A stretch of 64,000 nucleotides of DNA, from the NCBI RefSeq assembly GCF_005696555.1, contig NZ_CP040005.1, forward strand, positions 1,054,001 to 1,118,000, read 5' to 3'. Positions 55,611 through 63,223 of the stretch are shown in pieces (within the stretch, counting starts at the first letter, position 1; the number at the start of each line of letters is the position of its first letter). This DNA comes from Actinomyces sp. oral taxon 171 str. F0337. Its GTDB lineage: Bacteria > Actinomycetota > Actinomycetes > Actinomycetales > Actinomycetaceae. The notes under the pieces were generated by a model. It was not told the DNA's origin. It did not search any database and worked only from the letters and a program-made list of their open reading frames with translations. The position numbers and the translations under genes are program-made.

Positions 55611-55626
55611 CTAAGGGTCCCCTTAG
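55611..55626. promoter_or_regulatory. palindrome overlapping the ndh -10 box
   Basis: CTAAGG-GTCC-CCTTAG, an inverted repeat whose right half shares bases with TAGATT (55624-55629), the likely -10 of ndh. A repressor bound here would block ndh. No regulator is assigned. Confidence 0.45.
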
Positions 55627-55635
55627 ATTGTGCGC

Positions 55636-57135
55636 ATGATCCGCCGCACCACCATCGCGCTGTCCACAGCAGGTCTTCTCGCCGCCGGAGCCGCACTCGC
55701 CCTGGCCGTCCGTCCGACCCGCCCCAGCGTCTCCGTCGCCTCCTCCTCCGGTGGCAGGTCCCGTCCGCCCCGCGTCGTCATTGCCGGTGGAGGGTATGTC
55801 GGCTTCTGCACCGCCCGCGCCCTGCGGTCCCGCCTGGGAACCGACCAGGTCGAGATCGCCATCATCGACCCGCGCCCCTACATGACCTACCAGCCCTTCC
55901 TGCCCGAGGTCGCCGCCGGGTCCATCCAGCCGCGTCACGTCATCGCCTCCCACCGGCGCTCGCTGGCCGGGTGCACCATCCTCACCGGCTCCGTCGCCGG
56001 CATCGACCACGCCTCGCGCACCGTGACCATCGCGCCGCCGGTCCCGGGCTCCACCCACGAGGAGGGTGCGCCCTACCAGATCGGCTACGACCACCTGGTC
56101 CTGGCCCTGGGGGCCGAGGCCCGCACCCTGCCGATCCCGGGCCTGGCCGAGCAGGCCCTCGGCTTCAAGCAGGTCGAGGAGGCCCTGGCCCTGCGCAACC
56201 GTGTCCTGTCACGCATCGAGGACGCCGCCTCCACCTGGGACGCCGAGCGTCGACGCCGGCTGCTCACCTTCGTCTTCGTCGGTGGCGGCTTCGCCGGGGT
56301 CGAGGCCATCGCCGAGCTCGAGGACATGGCCCGGGCACTGGTGTCCACCGTCGACTCCGTGGAGCAGGAGGACGTGCGCTTCATCCTCGTGGAGGGATCG
56401 CGCCGCATCCTGCCCGAGCTGACCGAGGAGCTCTCCGGCTACGGCCTGGAGCAGCTGCGCGAACGCGGTATCGACGTGCGCCTCAACACCTTCCTCAACT
56501 CCTGCGTCGACGGGCACGTCGTCCTGTCTGACGGCACCGAGTTCGACGCCGACACCATCGTGTGGACCGCCGGCGTCAAGGCCGCCCCCGTCCTTGGCGA
56601 GTCCGACCTGCCCGTCGAGGCGCGCGGCCGCGTGACCACGCTGCCCACGCTCCAGGTGGCGCGTGACGGCGTCGTCGTCCCCGGGGCCTGGGCGGCCGGC
56701 GACTGCGCCGCGGTTCCCGACCTCACCAGTGAGGATCCGCAGGCCACCTGCGCCCCCACCGCCCAGCACGCCGTGCGCCAGGCCTCCATCCTGGCCGACA
56801 ACCTCGTGGCGACCCTGACCGGTCAGGGGGAGCAGGCGCTGGCGGTCTACGCCCACGAGAACCTCGGCACCGTGGCCTCCCTGGGGATCGGCAAGGGTGT
56901 GGCCCGCATCATGGGCCAGAACCTGCGCGGCTTCACCGCCTGGACCGCTCACCGCGGCTACCACGTCTACGCCATGCCGACCTTCAACCGGAAGGTGCGC
57001 ATCATGATGGACTGGCTGGCCGCCGTCGTCTTCCGTCGCGACCTGGCCTCCTTCGGCTCCGTGGCGGCCCCCGGTGCGGCCTTCGCCCAGGCCGCTCGCA
57101 ATGACGCCAAGATGGCTTCGCGCAAGAAGTCCTGA
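55636..57135 (+). CDS. ndh: type II NADH:quinone dehydrogenase, membrane-anchored form
   Basis: 499 aa. Non-pumping NADH dehydrogenase oxidising NADH and reducing menaquinone. FAD motif 'VVIAGGGYVGFCTARAL', NADH motif 'FVFVGGGFAGVEAIAEL', and the quinone-site region near 'AGDCAAVPDL'. ATG 55636 has a TAGATT box 6 bases upstream; GTG 55630 is the alternative. Residues 6-25 form a hydrophobic stretch, an N-terminal anchor not typical of NDH-2, where membrane binding is usually C-terminal. Also resembles the actinobacterial NADH dehydrogenase beside fhs only by chance of location. Confidence 0.85.
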   Translation: MIRRTTIALSTAGLLAAGAALALAVRPTRPSVSVASSSGGRSRPPRVVIAGGGYVGFCTARALRSRLGTDQVEIAIIDPRPYMTYQPFLPEVAAGSIQPRHVIASHRRSLAGCTILTGSVAGIDHASRTVTIAPPVPGSTHEEGAPYQIGYDHLVLALGAEARTLPIPGLAEQALGFKQVEEALALRNRVLSRIEDAASTWDAERRRRLLTFVFVGGGFAGVEAIAELEDMARALVSTVDSVEQEDVRFILVEGSRRILPELTEELSGYGLEQLRERGIDVRLNTFLNSCVDGHVVLSDGTEFDADTIVWTAGVKAAPVLGESDLPVEARGRVTTLPTLQVARDGVVVPGAWAAGDCAAVPDLTSEDPQATCAPTAQHAVRQASILADNLVATLTGQGEQALAVYAHENLGTVASLGIGKGVARIMGQNLRGFTAWTAHRGYHVYAMPTFNRKVRIMMDWLAAVVFRRDLASFGSVAAPGAAFAQAARNDAKMASRKKS

Positions 57136-57249
57136 GCCCGGTTCTCCCGTCGCCGGGAAAGAGATGAGGGTCCCGCGCCGGCGTGCATCTGGTCACGACG
57201 GTCCGTCAGGGCTGGGGCGTGGCCCCGCCGCCACCTACACTGCTCGGCG

Positions 57250-58911
57250 ATGACCACGCTCACCACCTCCGCACCTGTTCTCGACGCCCGAGGCGACCGG
57301 CCGCGCACCTACCACGTGCGCACGCTCGGCTGCCAGATGAACGTCCACGACTCCGAGCACATGGCGGGGCTGCTGGAGAGGGCAGGCTACCTGCGCGTCG
57401 AGGACGTGCCCGAGGCGGCCGCCCGCGCCACCGACGCCGGTGACGGTGGGGCCGATGTCGTCATCATCAACACCTGCTCCGTGCGTGAGAACGCCGCGAC
57501 TCGGCTCTTCGGCAACCTGGGCCAGCTTGCCGCCGTCAAGCGCGAGCGCCCCGGCATGCAGATCGCCGTGGCCGGGTGCCTGGCCCAGCAGATGGGGGAG
57601 GGGATCGTCGATCGGGCACCCTGGGTCGACGTCGTCTTCGGCACCCACAACCTCGACGTCCTGCCCGCCCTGCTCGAGCGCGCCCGGCACAACTCCGCGG
57701 CCGCCGTCGAGCTCGAGGAGTCCCTCAAGGTCTTCCCCTCCACCCTGCCCACCCGTCGCGAGTCCTCCTACGCCGCCTGGGTCTCCATCGCCGTGGGCTG
57801 CAACAACACCTGCACCTTCTGCATCGTGCCCTCCTTGCGCGGCAAGCAGCGTGACCGCCGCCCCGGCGACGTCCTGGCCGAGGTCGAGGCCGTCGCCGCG
57901 CAGGGGGCCATCGAGGTGACCCTCCTGGGTCAGAACGTCAACTCCTACGGGGTCGGTTTCGGGGACCGCGGTGCCTTCGCCAAGCTGCTGCGGGCGACCG
58001 GCTCAGTCGAGGGCATCGAGCGCGTGCGCTTCACCAGTCCTCACCCCGCCGCCTTCACCGACGACGTCATCGAGGCCATGGCCTTCACCGAGGCCGTCAT
58101 GCCCAGCCTGCACATGCCCCTGCAGTCCGGCTCGGACCGGGTGCTGCGCGCCATGCGCCGCTCCTACCGCACCCAGCGCTTCCTGGGCATCCTGGACAAG
58201 GTCAGGGACGTCATGCCCGAGGCCGCCATCACCACCGACATCATCGTCGGCTTCCCCGGCGAGACCGAGGAGGACTTCCAGGCCACTCTGGACGTCGTCG
58301 AGCAGGCCCGCTTCGCCTCGGCCTACACCTTCGAGTACTCCCCGCGCCCGGGCACGCCTGCCGCCGACCGCGACGACCAGGTCCCCGTCGAGGTCGTCAA
58401 GGACCGCTACCGGCGGCTCGATGCGCTCGTGCGTCGCATCGCCCACGAGGAGAACGAGCGCCAGGAGGGGCGCGTCGTGGAGGTGCTCGTCGCCGAGGGT
58501 GAGGGGCGCCGGGACTCGGTCACCGCACGTATCTCCGGGCGCGCCGCCGACAACCGGCTCGTTCACGTCGCCCTGCCCGAGGGGCTGGCCGAGGACGACT
58601 ACGCCGGCGGAGCCCCGCGCCCCGGAGACATGGTCAGCGTGCGCGTCACCCATGGCGCCCCCCACAACCTCATCGCCGACTCCGCCCGCTGCGGACGCGA
58701 GCTGGACCCGTTCGCCGCGGCCGCCAACGGGGCCCTCAAGCCCGGCGACCGCCTCTGGCTCGACGACGGCCCCGCCCTGTTCCAGGTGCGACGCACTCGC
58801 GCCGGAGACGCCTGGGAGCGCCGCCAGGCCGAGGCCTGCGCCACGCCCGAGCCCGATACCGCGCCGGTGAGCCTGGGCCTGCCCACCCTGCGCGTGGGCG
58901 CACCCATCTGA
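57250..58911 (+). CDS. miaB: tRNA-2-methylthio-N6-dimethylallyladenosine synthase
   Basis: 553 aa radical-SAM methylthiotransferase modifying A37 of tRNAs reading UNN codons, after MiaA has added the isopentenyl group. N-terminal cluster cysteines in '[13 protein letters not shown]', radical-SAM CxxxCxxC in '[12 protein letters not shown]', and a C-terminal TRAM domain. Longer than the usual 450-510 aa because of an Ala/Arg/Pro-rich tail of about 45 residues. ATG 57250 with a TACACT box 8 bases upstream. miaA, its partner, lies 3.3 kb downstream. Confidence 0.95.
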   Translation: MTTLTTSAPVLDARGDRPRTYHVRTLGCQMNVHDSEHMAGLLERAGYLRVEDVPEAAARATDAGDGGADVVIINTCSVRENAATRLFGNLGQLAAVKRERPGMQIAVAGCLAQQMGEGIVDRAPWVDVVFGTHNLDVLPALLERARHNSAAAVELEESLKVFPSTLPTRRESSYAAWVSIAVGCNNTCTFCIVPSLRGKQRDRRPGDVLAEVEAVAAQGAIEVTLLGQNVNSYGVGFGDRGAFAKLLRATGSVEGIERVRFTSPHPAAFTDDVIEAMAFTEAVMPSLHMPLQSGSDRVLRAMRRSYRTQRFLGILDKVRDVMPEAAITTDIIVGFPGETEEDFQATLDVVEQARFASAYTFEYSPRPGTPAADRDDQVPVEVVKDRYRRLDALVRRIAHEENERQEGRVVEVLVAEGEGRRDSVTARISGRAADNRLVHVALPEGLAEDDYAGGAPRPGDMVSVRVTHGAPHNLIADSARCGRELDPFAAAANGALKPGDRLWLDDGPALFQVRRTRAGDAWERRQAEACATPEPDTAPVSLGLPTLRVGAPI

Positions 58912-58968
58912 CTGAATCCCACGTGAGGACACCTTCAGTGAGCGAGTGCGCTTGCATTCTGTACCTAG

Positions 58969-59065
58969 AGGTATGTACAGTTCTCACATCAGTTTCAGGA
59001 GGGAGCAGACTCGGGTGGCCACCGTGCCTCCCAGGGGTACGTCATGATGAGGTATGTACAGTTCT
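58969..59065. promoter_or_regulatory. repeated operator-like sites of the TetR gene
   Basis: A 16-base direct repeat AGGTATGTACAGTTCT occurs at 58969-58984 and 59050-59065, 81 bases apart. Each contains TACAGT, a -10-like hexamer; the first has TTGCAT 18 bases upstream, and the second ends 3 bases before GTG 59069 so TACAGT is 6 bases before that start. The first copy is also half of an inverted repeat TGTAC-N10-GTACA. This is what autoregulation by the TetR protein would look like. Confidence 0.6.
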
Positions 59066-59068
59066 GGC

Positions 59069-59674
59069 GTGGACTCGAGAGAGAAGCTGGTTGAGGCAAT
59101 GGCTGAGCTGATGTGGGAGCGTGGTTACAGCGCCACGAGCCCGCGAGCGGTTCGCGAGCTCTCCGGCGTCGGTCAGGGGAGCATGTATCACTACTTCCCG
59201 ACCAAGCGGGATCTCGGGCTGGCAGCCCTGAATCACAACTGCCAGGTCCAGATGGACTCCTGGAAGGCCGCGCTCCAGGACCTTGAGGATCCTCTTGAGA
59301 TCCTCCGTGCCTACCTCACCCTCCCGCGTGATCCACTCAAAGGCTGCCGAGTCGGTCGGATGGCCCAGGACAAGGCCGTGGTGGCTGACGACGGCCTTCG
59401 TGAGCCGGTCGCCGAGGCCTTCGCCCGGCTTCGCGAGATGCTGGCCGCTGTCATTGGTGTGGCCAGGTCGCAGGGGCGTCTGCCGGTAGACCTTGAGCCG
59501 GACCACCTGGCTCGCACGATGGTCGCCGTTGTTCAGGGCGGTTATGTCCTGGCCATGGCCGAGCAGGACAGGGCCCCGTATGACGCGGCCTGTCAAGGTG
59601 CCCTCGAGCTGCTCCGCGTAGCGGCCGGGACCGCTGGTACGGCTCCTGGTAGCGATGGGTCCACCTCCTCCTGA
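59069..59674 (+). CDS. TetR-family transcriptional regulator
   Basis: 201 aa from GTG 59069 (ATG 59054 also in frame). N-terminal helix-turn-helix: 'LVEAMAELMWERGYSATSPR', 'VGQGSMYHYFPTKRDLGLAAL'-type segment. The C-terminal domain resembles the LmrA/YxaF-type TetR group. It is a dimeric repressor that would respond to a small ligand, unknown here. The GAPDH gene starts 58 bases downstream in the same direction, so both may be one unit under the operator-like repeats. Confidence 0.88.
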   Translation: MDSREKLVEAMAELMWERGYSATSPRAVRELSGVGQGSMYHYFPTKRDLGLAALNHNCQVQMDSWKAALQDLEDPLEILRAYLTLPRDPLKGCRVGRMAQDKAVVADDGLREPVAEAFARLREMLAAVIGVARSQGRLPVDLEPDHLARTMVAVVQGGYVLAMAEQDRAPYDAACQGALELLRVAAGTAGTAPGSDGSTSS

Positions 59675-59732
59675 TCCTGACAAGTCGGCGTCGGTGTCCG
59701 CCGGCGCCACCATTCACTGAAGGAGAAGGATC

Positions 59733-60737
59733 ATGACTATTCGTATCGGTATCAACGGCTTCGGACGTATCGGACGCACATACCTGCGTGCCGCGCTGGC
59801 CGGCGCAGCGGACGTCGAGGTCGTTGCCGTCAACGACCTGACCGACGCAGGCACGCTGGCCACGCTCTTGGAGTGGGACTCAGTGGCCGGGCATCTCGAC
59901 GGCGTCGTCACCGACGGCGAGGACCTCGAGGTCGCCGGGCGGACCATCAGGGTCTTCTCCGAGCCGGACCCGGCCAAGATTCCCTGGGGCGAGGTCGGGG
60001 CCGACGTCGTCATCGAGTCCACCGGGTTCTTCGTTGACCGGGACAAGGCCGCCCAGCACCTCAAGGGTGGCGCCAAGAAGGTCATCATCTCCGCGCCCGC
60101 CAAGGGTGACGTCCCCACCTTCGTCCTGGGGGTCAACGACAGTCAGCTGGATGTCTCCGCAGCCGACGTGTTCTCCAACGGATCGTGCACCACGAACTCC
60201 CTGGCCCCGCTCGCCAGGGTCCTCCACGACGCTTTCGGGATCGAGAGCGGTCTCATGACGACGATCCACGCCTACACCGGGGACCAGCGGCTTCACGACG
60301 CACCTCACAAGGACCTGCGTCGGGCGCGCGCTGCTGCCGCCTCCATCGTTCCCACCTCCTCAGGGGCCGCCCGGGCCATCGGTCTGGTCATCCCCGAGCT
60401 CGACGGGCGTCTGACCGGTGCTGCCATGAGGGTTCCGGTCCCGGTCGGCTCGATCACCGACCTCACCGTGGTCACCTCCCGTCCGGCAACGGTCGAGGAC
60501 GTCAATGCGGCCTTCCGTGAGGCTGCCGATCACGGGCCGCTGGTCGGATACCTGCAGTACTCCCAGGCGCCGATCGTCTCCCACGACATCGTTGGCAACC
60601 CGCACTCCTCGATCTTCGACGCGCCTCTGACCGAGGTGATCGACGGTCAGGTCAAGGTCTTCGGGTGGTACGACAACGAGTGGGGCTTCTCCAACCGCCT
60701 CGTGGAGTTCTCCCAGAGGATCGGCGAGCAGCTCTGA
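59733..60737 (+). CDS. gap: glyceraldehyde-3-phosphate dehydrogenase, type I
   Basis: 334 aa. Rossmann fold 'INGFGRIGRTYLR' and catalytic Cys152/His179 are present. The usual 'SNASCTTNCLAP' reads 'SNGSCTTNSLAP': the second cysteine, common in the family, is Ser156. NAD specificity is suggested by 'VNDLTD' and 'DAPHKDL'. AAGGAGAAGGA precedes the ATG. It follows a TetR gene, not pgk/tpi, so it may be a second, regulated GAPDH of the genome; the main glycolytic copy is not in this window. Confidence 0.92.
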   Translation: MTIRIGINGFGRIGRTYLRAALAGAADVEVVAVNDLTDAGTLATLLEWDSVAGHLDGVVTDGEDLEVAGRTIRVFSEPDPAKIPWGEVGADVVIESTGFFVDRDKAAQHLKGGAKKVIISAPAKGDVPTFVLGVNDSQLDVSAADVFSNGSCTTNSLAPLARVLHDAFGIESGLMTTIHAYTGDQRLHDAPHKDLRRARAAAASIVPTSSGAARAIGLVIPELDGRLTGAAMRVPVPVGSITDLTVVTSRPATVEDVNAAFREAADHGPLVGYLQYSQAPIVSHDIVGNPHSSIFDAPLTEVIDGQVKVFGWYDNEWGFSNRLVEFSQRIGEQL

Positions 60738-60765
60738 CGCGTGCGGCGTGCCTTGGGGGCGGTGC

Positions 60766-60806
60766 GGTGCGGGCTCAGTGCCGATTCCGGGCGCACAGCC
60801 CGCACC
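60766..60806 (+). terminator. terminator after gap
   Basis: Perfect 10-bp stem GGTGCGGGCT/AGCCCGCACC, with an internal smaller stem, 29 bases after the stop. Confidence 0.65.
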
Positions 60807-60938
60807 CTCCGCGTCCGACGGCGAGCGATGGGAAAAGGGTCGGGGAGCCGCCTGAGAATCCCGTCTGTTTTGCGCTGACGGTGGAGCGGGCCGGGCTGCG
60901 GTGGGGAGCAGCCCGTAGGCCCCGCTAGGCTGGGAAGC

Positions 60939-61409
60939 ATGCCCAGCTTCGACGCCAGCTCTGCTGCCGCCGCCACGGTCCCCAGGCCCGTGGACGTCGA
61001 CCGTATCCACGAGTGCGTCAAACGCCTGGGACTGCGCTACTTCATCGACGATGAGGGCGACATTGGCATCCCCTGGCGCTACGTCACCGTTCACGCCATC
61101 TTTCAGGACACCAGGGCGGTCCAGATGCGTGGGATCTGGCACCGCATCGCCGACACCGAGCACCTCGCCCAGCTGCGCGCCCTGGTCGAGGACTGGAACA
61201 CCACCCGCATTGGCCCCAAGGCCTATCTCACCGTCGCCGACGGCGGAGTAGTGCGTCTTCACGGCGAGTACACCTACCCCCTCGAGGCGGGGATGACGGA
61301 CCGGCAGCTTGAGGACTTCGTCTTCGGCGGCTGCCGGCTCATCGTCGCCCTCATGCACGAGGCCGAGGAGCAGTTCCCCGACGAGCTGCGCGGAAGCCTG
61401 GAGCCGTGA
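60939..61409 (+). CDS. YbjN-domain protein, first copy
   Basis: 156 aa with a type III secretion chaperone-like fold of the YbjN family. Conserved parts: 'VKRLGLRYFIDDEGDIGIPW', 'LVEDWNTTRIGPKAYLTV', 'EDFVFGGCRLIVAL'. Function unknown. TAGGCT ends 7 bases before the ATG (leaderless type). Overlaps the next YbjN gene (TGATG). Confidence 0.85.
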   Translation: MPSFDASSAAAATVPRPVDVDRIHECVKRLGLRYFIDDEGDIGIPWRYVTVHAIFQDTRAVQMRGIWHRIADTEHLAQLRALVEDWNTTRIGPKAYLTVADGGVVRLHGEYTYPLEAGMTDRQLEDFVFGGCRLIVALMHEAEEQFPDELRGSLEP

Positions 61410-62212
61410 TGCCGCGACTGCAACGCCTCACCGACTTTATCGCACGCCTCCTGGGCAAGGATTGGGACGTGCGGGCGCTGGACCATCAGCGCAGCAGCCG
61501 ACCGAGCAGCCCGGTCAGCGGCCGGCCCGGCGACTCGCGCGACCAGCAGGAAGAGCCCCCGACCGTCTCACCGTACTTCGCGGGGCCCTTGGAGCCTGTA
61601 GACTCAGCCGACTCGACGGACCTGACCGACTCCGGTGCCCCGTCGGGGCCGGGCCAGTCGACCGCGTCGGCGCAGACCTCCGACGCCTCGCACACCTGGT
61701 TGAGCGGGTCAGGCCGGTTGGACGAGGGCCCGGCAGGGGGCGGAGAGGGTGCTGACCGCACTTCAGAACTGGAGTCGACCGATGAGACGACCCAGGCACT
61801 GACCCTGGCAAGGATCGAGTCCATGCTCACCGGCCCCATGGAGTACAGCGTCCAGCTGACCGACGACCGCGAGCACCCCTGCCTCCTGGGCACCTGGGAC
61901 TCCTTCCCCTTCGTCATCGAGATTCCTGAGGGGCACGACGGCTGGCTCCTGGTCTCCGGGGACTGGGAGCAGGCCGCTCCCGCCTCCCAGCGCGACGAGA
62001 TCGCCGCCAGCGTCAATGACTGGAACCGGGACAAGTTCTTCCCCACCGTCGGCGTCGTCGACACCCCCATCGGCCCGCTGGTGCGCGCCACCTACCTCAC
62101 CGACCTGTCCGCCGGGGTCACCGACGCCCAGCTGCGCCTCCACCTGGACACGGCCTTGTCCGCCTGCACCCAGGCACTCAGCCTCGTGGGCCCCCTTCTG
62201 CCGGAGATCTGA
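61409..62212 (+). CDS. YbjN-domain protein, second copy, extended
   Basis: 267 aa. ATG 61409 lies in the TGATG overlap with the first copy; GTG 61406 is also open. N-terminal 130 residues are low complexity (basic start, then Ser/Asp/Thr/Pro-rich). The C-terminal YbjN domain has 'WLLVSGDWEQAAP', 'VNDWNRDKFFPTVGVVDT' and 'DAQLRLHLDTALSACTQAL'. Unknown function; placed before miaA as in other Actinobacteria. Confidence 0.82.
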   Translation: MPRLQRLTDFIARLLGKDWDVRALDHQRSSRPSSPVSGRPGDSRDQQEEPPTVSPYFAGPLEPVDSADSTDLTDSGAPSGPGQSTASAQTSDASHTWLSGSGRLDEGPAGGGEGADRTSELESTDETTQALTLARIESMLTGPMEYSVQLTDDREHPCLLGTWDSFPFVIEIPEGHDGWLLVSGDWEQAAPASQRDEIAASVNDWNRDKFFPTVGVVDTPIGPLVRATYLTDLSAGVTDAQLRLHLDTALSACTQALSLVGPLLPEI

Positions 62213-62217
62213 GCGCC

Positions 62218-63213
62218 ATGAGCCCCAAGGCCTTGAGCGCCCCTCGGCTTCCACGCCTCGTCCTGGTGGGCCCCACCGCCACCGGCAAGTCGGCCATCGC
62301 CCTCGACCTCGCCGAGAAGATACAGGCCGACGAACCGGAAACTCGTGCCGAGATCATCAACGCTGACGCCTCCCTGCTCTACCAGGGCATGGACATCGGC
62401 ACCGCCAAACCCAGCCTCGCCGAGAGATCCCGCGCCCCCCACCACCAGATCGACGTCCTCACCGTCAGGGACCGGGCATCCGTGGCGGCCTTCCAGCGCA
62501 GCGCCCGCGGCGACATTGACGCCGTCGAGTCACGGGGGCACCTGCCGATCATCGCCGGAGGCTCCGGCCTGTACGTGAGGGCCCTGACCGACGACCTCGA
62601 CTTCCCCGGCACCGACCCGGCCGTGCGCACCCGCCTGAGTGAGCGCGCTGAGCAGGAGGGGACGGCCGCCCTCCATGCTGAGCTGGCCCGCCTCGACCCG
62701 GTCGCCGCCGAGCGCGTCGAGGCCTCCAACACCCGCAGGATCGTGCGGGCCCTGGAGGTCATCGAGATCACGGGTCGCCCCTTCTCCGCCTCCCTGCCCC
62801 GTTACGAGGACATCGCCCCCACCGTCCACATCGCCCTGCGCTGCGAGCGTCGGCTCCTGGATAAGCGCATCAACGAGCGGGCCCGCGCCATGTTCGAGCA
62901 CGGACTGGTCGAGGAGGTGGAGACCCTCATCGACCAGGGCATCCGGGAGGGGGAGACCGCCCCGCGCGCCATCGGCTACGCCCAGGCTCTCGCGGTCATC
63001 GACGGGACCATGAGCGTGACCGAGGCGGTCGACTCCACCGCCCTGGCCACCCGCCAGCTCGCCTCCCGCCAGATCAAGTGGTTCCGGCGCGATCCACGGC
63101 TGCACTGGATCGACGTCGCCCTCACCGAGACCGGGCAGTGCACCGACTCCGAGCGCTCCCGGTTGACCCGGCAGGCGTGGGAGCTCGTCTGCGAGCATCG
63201 TGGCGTCGCTTAG
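62218..63213 (+). CDS. miaA: tRNA dimethylallyltransferase
   Basis: 331 aa enzyme adding the isopentenyl group to A37 of tRNA, the step before MiaB. P-loop 'VGPTATGKS' (17-25), 'NADASLLYQGMDIGTAKP' and the C-terminal 'RQIKWFRRDPRLHW'. In the DSxQVY segment of MiaA the Ser/Gln are replaced: here 'NADASLLYQG' (typically D-S-x-Q-x-Y). ATG 62218 follows the YbjN gene by 5 bases. The 3' end overlaps the promoter box of dapF. Confidence 0.93.
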   Translation: MSPKALSAPRLPRLVLVGPTATGKSAIALDLAEKIQADEPETRAEIINADASLLYQGMDIGTAKPSLAERSRAPHHQIDVLTVRDRASVAAFQRSARGDIDAVESRGHLPIIAGGSGLYVRALTDDLDFPGTDPAVRTRLSERAEQEGTAALHAELARLDPVAAERVEASNTRRIVRALEVIEITGRPFSASLPRYEDIAPTVHIALRCERRLLDKRINERARAMFEHGLVEEVETLIDQGIREGETAPRAIGYAQALAVIDGTMSVTEAVDSTALATRQLASRQIKWFRRDPRLHWIDVALTETGQCTDSERSRLTRQAWELVCEHRGVA

Positions 63214-63223
63214 GCTAGGGGCC

